This document shows, one piece after another, positions 1 to 4,725 of a stretch of DNA of 6,074 nucleotides. Numbering within the stretch: the stretch's first letter is position 1; every line of letters begins with the position of its first letter. Made by a program: the position numbers and the translations under genes. The notes under the pieces were generated by a model. It had not been told where the DNA came from. It was given only the letters and a program-made list of their open reading frames with translations, and made no database searches. This stretch comes from Bdellovibrionales bacterium. Its GTDB lineage: Bacteria; Bdellovibrionota; Bdellovibrionia; Bdellovibrionales; UBA1609. The DNA is taken from contig JAGRAA010000004.1 in the NCBI GenBank assembly GCA_020435185.1, positions 766 through 6,839 of the forward strand, read 5' to 3'.

Positions 1-1
1 C

Positions 2-214
2 CAAGAGAGAGATCAAATATTTGTAATTATAGTTGGAGATTTTCACAATGCTTATCAAGATGGGCTTGTTGCTCGTTTGAGGGCCCGAGGAGAGCATAGG
101 GTTTTGTCTATTTCTCAAGTGGACATCGAAGGGATGACAAATGAAGAGGCCATTGCAGAGATAGCGCCTGATCCTGAATGGGGTGTTCGAGCAGATTTTG
201 TTTGGTCTAATTAG
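2..214 (+). CDS. ChaN/Tiki-like (haem-binding uptake family) protein, C-terminal end only
   Basis: This is the last 70 codons of a gene that begins before the window; it is open from position 2 and ends with TAG at 212-214. The translation has a hydrophobic strand followed by Gly-Asp-Phe-His (VIIVGDFHNAYQDG), then LVARLRARG, a strand VLSISQVDIEG, and a final PDPEWGVRADFVW. This order (strand, G-x-x-H, short helix with GLxxRLRARG, then a Pro-rich end with RAD-[FY]-[VI]-W) resembles the C-terminal part of ChaN-type lipoproteins and related Tiki/TraB-fold proteins, in which the conserved His sits in the metal- or haem-binding pocket. The family call comes from memory of the pattern on a short fragment, so it is moderate. 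Any signal peptide or lipobox is outside the window. The DUF2288 gene follows after 21 bp on the same strand, which suggests one transcript. Confidence 0.5.
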   Translation, partial: QERDQIFVIIVGDFHNAYQDGLVARLRARGEHRVLSISQVDIEGMTNEEAIAEIAPDPEWGVRADFVWSN

Positions 215-235
215 TCAAGCAAGGTAAAAGAAAGC

Positions 236-526
236 ATGAGTTTAATAGCACAATTAAAAAAAGAGATAAACAAAGCTGATTGGGAAATGCTTAAGCCTCA
301 TGCTGATAGAGATGCTATTATAGTTGTAGATCAGGAATTAGAATTAGCTGACGTAGCGGCTGCCGTAGTCAAAGATGATTCAGATACAGTGAAAAATTGG
401 ATGGATCTCAAAAAAGTAGGAAAGCCTTTAGCTGAGCAATTAACAGAGTGGGGAAATAACCCTAATAAATCGTTTATTTTTATAATTGTTCAACCCTACG
501 TGTTGGTTCAAGAAATGGCAAATTGA
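236..526 (+). CDS. DUF2288 family protein
   Basis: A complete 96-residue protein with no signal peptide or membrane segment, so it is probably cytoplasmic. It matches the DUF2288 pattern: an N-terminal helix (LIAQLKKEINKADWEML), the PHADRDAIIVVD strand at about residues 21-32, a LELADVAAAVVKDD segment, a Lys-rich helix around DTVKNWMDLKKVGKP, then AEQLTEWGNNPNKSF and a hydrophobic end with IVQPYVLVQE (about 83-93). That last motif and the 'PHA.RDA.IVV' block are what I recognise of the family. Its biochemical function is unknown. The start ATG at 236 is preceded by AAGGTAAAAGAAAG (an AAGG 12 nt upstream and a purine-rich stretch), a modest ribosome site. The gene follows the ChaN-like gene closely and probably depends on its promoter. 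It converges on the hydrolase gene at 647-1720. Confidence 0.85.
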   Translation: MSLIAQLKKEINKADWEMLKPHADRDAIIVVDQELELADVAAAVVKDDSDTVKNWMDLKKVGKPLAEQLTEWGNNPNKSFIFIIVQPYVLVQEMAN

Positions 527-592
527 TGATTTTTGAATGAGCTTTCGAGGACACAGTTTTCAAAGAGAATTTTCATCAGAATTTTAAAAGGG

Positions 593-631
593 AAGAAGCT
601 GCCAGGCAGGGAAAATGCCCAGCAGCCTCTC
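593..631 (-). terminator. Hairpin between convergent genes, probable terminator of the hydrolase gene
   Basis: An imperfect hairpin: 595-602 (GAAGCTGC) pairs with 622-629 (GCAGCCTC) with one A-C mismatch; after a 2x2 internal loop (CA/CA), GGCA 605-608 pairs with TGCC 616-619 around a 7-nt loop. Read on the minus strand it is followed by TTCCCTTTTAAAAT, a broken T tract, so it best fits termination of the minus-strand hydrolase gene, which stops at 647. On the plus strand no T tract follows, so service to the DUF2288 gene is less likely. This is a moderate call because the T run is interrupted. Confidence 0.45.
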
Positions 632-646
632 GGGAAAATATCTAAA

Positions 647-1720
647 TTAATTCATGCACTCGGTGGAGTTCGGATAGGTGGCTATTAACTGATGAACATA
701 GCTTGGATATTCAGGAAGAGATTTTTTCACCATGTTTAAATTTTCTTGATATGAGTAGTCAGAAAACTCTTCTGATACATCACCTGATAAATTATTTTCT
801 AAGTTGAGAGTTTGAGTGGGTTTAGAACAATCAAAGTTTAACTTGCTCAACTCAACCGAACGAACAGCTGTGTTATCAAAACGTGTGCGGTAAAAAAGTT
901 TTTTGTCTCTTAAATTATAGACTATATTAAATTTCGAGAACCCACCACTAGAGGCCACTGAGTCTAAAATCTCAAAAGGGTAGTTGGATGAAAGTGAATT
1001 TCCCTCTCCAAGGGGAGCAACTTTTGCTAAGTAAGAGGCGCGAACAAATCTGTTGAGTGAACCGTATCCTCCGGGGATATCTTCGTTGCCGCCAAACCCT
1101 TTAAAGTCTTGAGCAAAATTTTCTGATGAATCGTAATTACTGTTGGTAATAGAAGGAATGTCCATGGGTAAAGGAGAATTTTTTGCATTGCTATGGATGA
1201 CAAGATTTTTTTGCAGATACTCTATGACCGCGCAATTCTTTTTTTGGTCGCAGGCCAGATAGTGCACACTGGCTTGCACAGGAGAGATTCGAACCATTCT
1301 GGCTAGGGTTATGAGCTCTTCAATGTTTTCAGCCGAATCTAACATATATTGTATCCATTGAGACTCATTGATAGAACGTTGGCTGCTGGCATCGGGATAA
1401 GTCGACTCAGATAGCCAAAGCACTTCAATAGCTAGTCCCGCCTCATTGATTCCTCCTAAGGGGAATTCATGACCATACTGATTAAAGCTCACACTGCCAA
1501 ATTTAGATGTCCAAGTAAAACTGACGTCATCAGCATTAAATTGAAAAGACTCTTTTTTAACATTTCTTTTATTTATGGTGAGATAGCCGTGGCCATAATG
1601 CCAATCGTAGCTTTTTCCCATATAGCTTTCTGCAGATTGAGGAATAAAAAAGGCTGAACAAGGTAATGCCGAAATCGGAAAAAGTAAGCTCAGAATGAGG
1701 GAAACGATCCTTCGTTTCAT
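647..1720 (-). CDS. Exported linear amide C-N hydrolase, choloylglycine hydrolase / penicillin V acylase family (Ntn hydrolase)
   Basis: A 357-residue protein. Residues 1-20 form a signal peptide (MKRR, then IVSLILSLLFPISALP). Cleavage before Cys21 would expose it as the N-terminal nucleophile of this self-processing family; the residue before the Cys is Pro, which argues against a lipobox. Further family landmarks: GKSYDW (35-40, Asp39), WTSKFGSVSFNQYG (70-83), GGINEAGL (89-96, Asn92), SITNSNYD (190-197, Asn193) and LNRFVRA (222-228, Arg224). These match the Cys2, Asp21, Asn82, Asn175 and Arg228 positions of bile salt hydrolases; the Arg18 position is Lys36. The family hydrolyses linear amides such as conjugated bile acids, penicillin V or N-acyl homoserine lactones; the substrate here cannot be told, and bile salts are only one option. 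It probably acts in the periplasm or outside the cell. The start at 1720 is chosen because AAGGAGGAG (1733-1725) lies just upstream and a frame extension to 1774 would begin inside the promoter. Confidence 0.85.
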   Translation of the reverse strand: MKRRIVSLILSLLFPISALPCSAFFIPQSAESYMGKSYDWHYGHGYLTINKRNVKKESFQFNADDVSFTWTSKFGSVSFNQYGHEFPLGGINEAGLAIEVLWLSESTYPDASSQRSINESQWIQYMLDSAENIEELITLARMVRISPVQASVHYLACDQKKNCAVIEYLQKNLVIHSNAKNSPLPMDIPSITNSNYDSSENFAQDFKGFGGNEDIPGGYGSLNRFVRASYLAKVAPLGEGNSLSSNYPFEILDSVASSGGFSKFNIVYNLRDKKLFYRTRFDNTAVRSVELSKLNFDCSKPTQTLNLENNLSGDVSEEFSDYSYQENLNMVKKSLPEYPSYVHQLIATYPNSTECMN

Positions 1721-1724
1721 AGGA

Positions 1725-1733
1725 CTCCTCCTT
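1725..1733 (-). promoter_or_regulatory. Strong Shine-Dalgarno site of the hydrolase gene
   Basis: On the minus strand AAGGAGGAG lies 4 nt before the ATG at 1720 (core GGAGG about 6 nt away). It decides the start codon in favour of the signal-peptide Met rather than the in-frame ATG 18 codons upstream. Confidence 0.75.
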
Positions 1734-1754
1734 GAGTAAGTGGTTTGTCCATAA

Positions 1755-1784
1755 ATTCTATGAGTCGGTTCCAAAATGGGTCAA
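1755..1784 (-). promoter_or_regulatory. Sigma70-type promoter of the hydrolase gene
   Basis: On the minus strand a -35 box TTGACC (1784-1779) and a -10 box TAGAAT (1760-1755) are separated by 18 bp; each matches the consensus at 5 of 6 positions. The predicted transcript starts near 1748 and gives a leader of about 28 nt that includes the Shine-Dalgarno site. Confidence 0.6.
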
Positions 1785-1809
1785 ACGTAAAGCTGCGATC
1801 CGTACGTTT
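1783..1809. repeat. Inverted repeat touching the -35 box of the hydrolase promoter
   Basis: Seven-base perfect arms AAACGTA (1783-1789) and TACGTTT (1803-1809) are separated by 13 bp. One arm overlaps the outer bases of the -35 box (1779-1784). The spacing of arm centres is 20 bp, about two helical turns, which would fit a dimeric DNA-binding protein. No T tract follows in the direction of the minus-strand genes, so it does not look like a terminator. Confidence 0.35.
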
Positions 1810-1825
1810 TAATTCTTAAGTCCTG

Positions 1826-1844
1826 AAAAAGAAACATAATGTTT
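1826..1844 (-). terminator. Weak terminator candidate after the 62-residue gene
   Basis: On the minus strand AAACA (1844-1840), loop TTA, TGTTT (1836-1832), then C and TTTTT (1830-1826). It has the right layout, 18 nt after the stop of the small gene, but the stem is only five mostly A-T pairs, so termination would be inefficient at best. Confidence 0.25.
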
Positions 1845-1862
1845 GTATGGAAAAGTAAACGA

Positions 1863-2051
1863 CTAAGGCTGGATGAGCTTCTTCAGGTCCTCCGCGGTCA
1901 TTTTTATGTTAAAGCTGTATCCTCTCACATATATTTTGCAATAGGGTTCCACTCGTGCGGAGCCATGTATTTCTTCTATGCCATCAATAGATTCTTTTTT
2001 TATACTGACCTTGGTGTTGTCCGTAGTGATGAGATCTATATAACCTTCCAT
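1863..2051 (-). CDS. Small hypothetical protein, 62 residues
   Basis: I do not recognise this protein. It is a soluble 62-residue chain with no signal peptide or membrane segment. It begins MEGYIDLITTDNTKVSIKKE and reads as alternating short strands (YIDLITTD, KVSIKKESI, CKIYVRGYSFNIKM) ending in a helix TAEDLKKLIQP. The layout, a strand pair followed by an 'I..I....' segment and a closing helix 'E.L...I', loosely recalls FlbD-like small proteins, but that is a shape resemblance only. The case for a real gene is the ribosome site AAGGAG (2065-2060) 8 nt before the ATG, a natural protein composition, and its position divergent from the thioesterase gene. The opposite strand has an open frame over the same span, but it lacks a ribosome site and is Phe/Tyr-rich and irregular, as expected of a shadow. 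It is transcribed in the same direction as the downstream hydrolase gene, which has its own promoter. Confidence 0.65.
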   Translation of the reverse strand: MEGYIDLITTDNTKVSIKKESIDGIEEIHGSARVEPYCKIYVRGYSFNIKMTAEDLKKLIQP

Positions 2052-2091
2052 GTGGAGTTCTCCTTGTTAAACATAAAATCGTCGTGCTATC

Positions 2092-2125
2092 ACTAGTCAT
2101 TGTACTAGTATTCGGTACTAATGAC
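2092..2125. promoter_or_regulatory. Operator-like repeat cluster between divergent genes
   Basis: Three copies of a hexamer occur at regular spacing: ACTAGT 2092-2097, ACTAGT 2104-2109 and ACTAAT 2117-2122 (steps of 12 and 13 bp). The last two form a 17-bp dyad at 2105-2121, CTAGTA-TTCGG-TACTAA, in which five of the six arm positions pair. A second, wider dyad is GTCATT (2096-2101) with AATGAC (2120-2125). The cluster covers the expected -35 area of the thioesterase promoter and contains the candidate -10 box (TACAAT, minus strand, 2104-2099) of the small gene, so a protein bound here could control both directions. Confidence 0.45.
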
Positions 2126-2138
2126 GTCTTAAAAAAAT

Positions 2139-2144
2139 TATAAA
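2139..2144 (+). promoter_or_regulatory. Candidate -10 box of the thioesterase gene
   Basis: TATAAA(T) lies 22 bp before the ATG at 2166 and gives a predicted start near 2151. No good -35 hexamer is found 16-18 bp upstream, where the repeat cluster lies (TACTAA at 2116-2121), so the promoter may be weak, activator-dependent or repressor-controlled. Confidence 0.4.
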
Positions 2145-2165
2145 TCCAGTTTGAGGATAATTCCT

Positions 2166-2579
2166 ATGAAAAAATTCGAATATAAAATACAGATTAGAGA
2201 ATCGTTGTTAGATGTTTATGGACATGTGAATAATGCGGCTTATGTGACTCATTTTGAGGAGTGTCGATGGGAGTTTGTCTCTACTCGAGGATGTGGAGTC
2301 AATGAGGTTATGAAAATGGGTGTCGGGCCTATCATCTTAAGCTTGAAGTGTAATTTTAGAAAAGAGCTTAAAGCCAGAGAAAAGGTTACAATAACATTAG
2401 AGCAGCTCAATTTTAGGCATAAGGTGGGTAAGTTACGACAGCAGATCATTAAAGAAAATGGAGACGTTGCCTGTGAGGCTGAGTTTGAGTTTGGAGTTTT
2501 TGATATGCAAAAGCGTCGGCTTGTTGAACCCGACGAAAAATGGCGCTACGCTTTAGCTATAGATGAGTCTACAAATTGA
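2166..2579 (+). CDS. Acyl-CoA thioesterase, 4-hydroxybenzoyl-CoA thioesterase (hotdog) family
   Basis: A 137-residue single-domain hotdog protein, the usual size for the YbgC/FadM/4HBT type. The active-site block is at residues 16-32: D16-V-Y-G-H-V-N-N-A-A-Y-V-T-H-F-E-E, with the catalytic Asp16, the GHVNN turn and the following Tyr and Glu of the helix all present. The rest follows the fold: a strand around GPIILSLKCNFRKELKA, a strand KVTITLEQLNF, then KLRQQIIKENGDVACEAEFEFGVFD. Such enzymes hydrolyse acyl-CoA (sometimes acyl-ACP) thioesters in the cytoplasm, often as dimers or tetramers; the chain preference cannot be read from sequence. ATG 2166 is used because GAGG at 2153-2156 sits 9 nt upstream; the in-frame TTG at 2151 would place the ribosome site inside the coding region. 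The 3' end overlaps the hisS end by 11 bp on the opposite strand. Confidence 0.85.
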   Translation: MKKFEYKIQIRESLLDVYGHVNNAAYVTHFEECRWEFVSTRGCGVNEVMKMGVGPIILSLKCNFRKELKAREKVTITLEQLNFRHKVGKLRQQIIKENGDVACEAEFEFGVFDMQKRRLVEPDEKWRYALAIDESTN

Positions 2580-3870
2580 AGTTTACTTTTTCTAGGTCCT
2601 CTAGTTTGACCTGTGTTTGGTCTCCGGTTAATAAGTTTTTTAAAGAAACGCATTGTTTTTGAATTTCATCTTCTCCGATAATAGCTACAAATTTAGCTTT
2701 TAATTTGTCAGCAGTCTTGAGTTGCTGGCCAAACTTACTGGCCGTTAATGCAGTAGCCACTTTCAAAGGCTGAGAGGGGAGATTTCGTAGTAGGTCAGCC
2801 ACTTTATGCATATAGGTCTTGTGAGATTCCTCTGTTAAAGTGACATAGACATCTAGAGTTCTACCGAAATCGGGAAATAGTTTATAGGTTTCGCAGAAGT
2901 TTTTGAGCGTGACATCTCCCATGCCAAATCCAACGCCGCTGATGCTTTCTTTGCCAAAAAGTCCGACTAAATTATCATATCTGCCACCACCAAACATGGA
3001 TCTATTGTTATCAGGAGATTGATCGTAAACTTCAAAGATCATTCCGGTGTAGTAATCCAATCCACGCATAATTTTAGGGTCAAATTGGCAGAATGGAGAT
3101 AAGTTTTCGTTGTTCTCTATAAGCGCAAAAAGTTGTATAAGCTCTTGCGTTCCCTCACAAGGGTATTCACTTTTGATTTCTTCGAAAGTTGCATTAAAGA
3201 AGTTTTCAATCTTTTGACTCTGATTTTGAGTGATACCGATTTCATCGAGCCAAATTTGGTATTTTTCTTCTCCTATTTTTGCTCGTGCATCCACGGCTTT
3301 GCTGGCTTTTAGGGCTGTTGGTGCATCTAAGGTTAAAGCTTCAGAAAAAAAATAATTAATTAGTCTGCGGTTGTTAATGAGGGTTTTTGCTTTTCCTTGT
3401 CCGCCAAGATCTTTGAGAATTTTTTGTGTCAACTGGATGATTTCATAATCGGCAAGCAGAGGATCTCCACCCAGTAAATCCACGTTGAGTTGCCAATGTT
3501 CCCGCAAACGACCTCTTTGGGGGCGTTCGTATCGCCATAAGTTAGGAATACTATACCACCTAATAGGTTTAGGGAGTTCGTTAGCGCGAGCGGCGACCAT
3601 TCTTGCCATGGTTGGAGTCATTTCTGGGCGGAGGGCTAATTTTCTATCTCCTCGATCAGTAAACCAATAGAGTTGATTTTCTACTATCTCTTCGCCTGTT
3701 TTTGCGGCATATAGTTCGAAGCTTTCGAGCATAGGGCCATCGTATTCTTCGTATCCAAAGGTTTCGATAGACTGGCGTAGAGTGTTGAACATCCACTTTT
3801 GCAGGTGCATATCTTCAGGGTAAAAATCTCGTGTGCCCTTATAAGGCTTAGTTGGTAAAAAATCAGACAT
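2569..3870 (-). CDS. hisS: Histidine-tRNA ligase (HisRS), class II
   Basis: A 433-residue cytoplasmic enzyme that charges tRNA-His using ATP, the usual length for bacterial HisRS. The N-terminus has KGTRDFYPED (11-20). Motif 1 lies around 44-60 (DGPMLESFELYAAKTGEE). Motif 2 has ALRPEMTPTMAR (79-90) with the loop RYERPQRGRLREHWQLN (113-129). Next come the HisRS signature RGLDYYTG (269-276), GGGRYDNL (294-301) and motif 3, SGVGFGMGDVTL (311-322). The C-terminal anticodon-binding domain spans about 338-425 (LDVYVTL, FVAIIGEDEI, LLTGDQ). In motif 3 the place of the usual E-R pair is V320-T321, so the common Arg is missing; this looks like a subfamily trait rather than damage, since everything else is intact. 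The Met at 3870 is chosen since homologues begin near KGTRDF; the longer frame to 3999 runs through the promoter. No Shine-Dalgarno site precedes this ATG. Confidence 0.93.
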   Translation of the reverse strand: MSDFLPTKPYKGTRDFYPEDMHLQKWMFNTLRQSIETFGYEEYDGPMLESFELYAAKTGEEIVENQLYWFTDRGDRKLALRPEMTPTMARMVAARANELPKPIRWYSIPNLWRYERPQRGRLREHWQLNVDLLGGDPLLADYEIIQLTQKILKDLGGQGKAKTLINNRRLINYFFSEALTLDAPTALKASKAVDARAKIGEEKYQIWLDEIGITQNQSQKIENFFNATFEEIKSEYPCEGTQELIQLFALIENNENLSPFCQFDPKIMRGLDYYTGMIFEVYDQSPDNNRSMFGGGRYDNLVGLFGKESISGVGFGMGDVTLKNFCETYKLFPDFGRTLDVYVTLTEESHKTYMHKVADLLRNLPSQPLKVATALTASKFGQQLKTADKLKAKFVAIIGEDEIQKQCVSLKNLLTGDQTQVKLEDLEKVNFNL

Positions 3871-3876
3871 GACGAA

Positions 3877-3905
3877 AATATAAAAATGCAGAGAACGACC
3901 GTCAA
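3877..3905 (-). promoter_or_regulatory. Promoter of hisS, with predicted +1 at the start codon
   Basis: On the minus strand TTGACG (3905-3900) and TATATT (3882-3877) are separated by exactly 17 bp, each matching five of six consensus bases. Only six bases (3876-3871) separate the -10 box from the ATG at 3870, so transcription should begin at or within a base or two of the A of the ATG. The sequence before the ATG (TTTTATATTTTCGTC) contains no Shine-Dalgarno motif, in agreement with a leaderless message. Confidence 0.65.
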
Positions 3906-3979
3906 GTCTCCAAAGGATCAAGGGAATTTTTACTGTCTTGCGACTGGCTGCAACAATTGTTCTTAGAGGGTAATTTGGC

Positions 3980-4007
3980 TTGGGATTTAACAAAAACAAA
4001 TGATAAT
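3980..4007 (+). promoter_or_regulatory. Candidate promoter of the FKBP lipoprotein gene (and the gene after it)
   Basis: A -35 candidate TTGGGA (3980-3985, 4 of 6) and a -10 candidate GATAAT (4002-4007, 5 of 6) are separated by 16 bp. The predicted start near 4014 gives a leader of about 25 nt that contains AGGAG at 4028-4032. The 168-bp gap to hisS thus holds two divergent promoters. Confidence 0.45.
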
Positions 4008-4038
4008 CTTTACTCTTTAAAACCTATAGGAGTGCTAA

Positions 4039-4725
4039 ATGAAGAATTTCAAATTGTGGTCTATTGTATTGTTAACCTTAGTTTTTACAGTGTCTTGTAA
4101 AAAAGATCCTAAGTCAGATAAAGAAAAAGTAAGTTATGCGATCGGACAACAAATAGGAACCAATCTTAAACAACAAGAAATTGATGTAGATGTGAAAATG
4201 TTGGCCCAGGCTATTGAAGAAGCCAGATCAGGTAAAGAGAGTCGAATGTCTCAAGATGACATGCGTAAGGCGATGATGGATTTGCAAAAACAAAAAAATG
4301 AAGAACGAAAAAAACAAGGTGAAGAAAACGTCAAAAAAGGAAATGACTTTTTAGAAGCGAACAAAAAGAAAGATGGTGTAAAGGTCACTGATTCAGGTCT
4401 TCAATATAAGATTTTAAAAGAAGGAACTGGGAAGCAACCTAAAGAAGACAGCATTGTTTCTGTTCATTATAAAGGGACTTTGATCGATGGAACTGAGTTT
4501 GATAGCTCCTATAAAAGAGACAAACCTGCTGAGTTTCCTGTGGGTGGAGTGATTAAAGGATGGACTGAGGCTCTTCAACTGATGAAAGAAGGAGCTAAGT
4601 GGGAGTTGTATATTCCTAGTGATTTGGCTTATGGAGCAATGGGAAGACCAAGTATCCCACCAAATTCAGTATTAGTTTTTGAAGTTGAACTATTAAAAAT
4701 AGTAGATAAAGAAAAAGCGAAATAA
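4039..4725 (+). CDS. FKBP-type peptidyl-prolyl cis-trans isomerase, Mip/FkpA-like lipoprotein
   Basis: A 228-residue protein. Residues 1-19 are a lipoprotein signal peptide (hydrophobic WSIVLLTLVFTVS) with Cys20 as the likely lipid-modified residue; Thr at -3 makes the lipobox slightly atypical. Residues about 28-115 form the FKBP_N dimerisation part (KVSYAIGQQIGTNLK, then a long charged helix rich in Lys, Gln and Glu). Residues about 120-222 are the FKBP_C catalytic domain: SVHYKGTLIDGTEFDSS (Tyr144, Phe154, Asp155), GGVIKGWTEAL (Val171, Ile172, Trp175), LAYGAMG (Tyr198) and PPNSVLVFEVELL at the end. All expected pocket residues are present, so it should be active. It would speed proline isomerisation of envelope or secreted proteins, anchored to a membrane facing the periplasm. 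AGGAG (4028-4032) lies 6 nt before the ATG. The TAA stop shares its last A with the ATG of the aminopeptidase frame, so the two are probably translationally coupled. Confidence 0.92.
   Translation: MKNFKLWSIVLLTLVFTVSCKKDPKSDKEKVSYAIGQQIGTNLKQQEIDVDVKMLAQAIEEARSGKESRMSQDDMRKAMMDLQKQKNEERKKQGEENVKKGNDFLEANKKKDGVKVTDSGLQYKILKEGTGKQPKEDSIVSVHYKGTLIDGTEFDSSYKRDKPAEFPVGGVIKGWTEALQLMKEGAKWELYIPSDLAYGAMGRPSIPPNSVLVFEVELLKIVDKEKAK

Noticed and set aside
564..587. Direct repeat GAATTTT (568-574 and 579-585) in the DUF2288-hydrolase gap
   Set aside because: Two short AT-rich copies in an AT-rich spacer are expected by chance and do not coincide with a promoter or gene.
1469..1657. Plus-strand frame inside the hydrolase gene
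   Set aside because: Shadow of the hydrolase N-terminal coding region, with no supporting ribosome site or domain.
1721..1774. 18-codon N-terminal extension of the hydrolase to the ATG at 1774
   Set aside because: It would bury the signal peptide behind a charged segment, lacks a ribosome site, and begins upstream of the predicted transcription start.
1839..2096. Plus-strand open frame of 85 codons opposite the 62-residue gene
   Set aside because: It has no Shine-Dalgarno site, an irregular Phe/Tyr-rich composition, and crosses the regulatory repeat region; the minus-strand gene has a strong ribosome site and a normal composition.
3684..3905. 73-codon minus-strand frame overlapping the 5' end of hisS
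   Set aside because: It is a Cys/Ser-rich shadow of the hisS N-terminal coding region in another frame, with no ribosome site.
3871..3999. 43-codon N-terminal extension of HisRS
   Set aside because: It spans the hisS promoter, shows no HisRS homology, and the family normally begins just before the KGTRDF motif.
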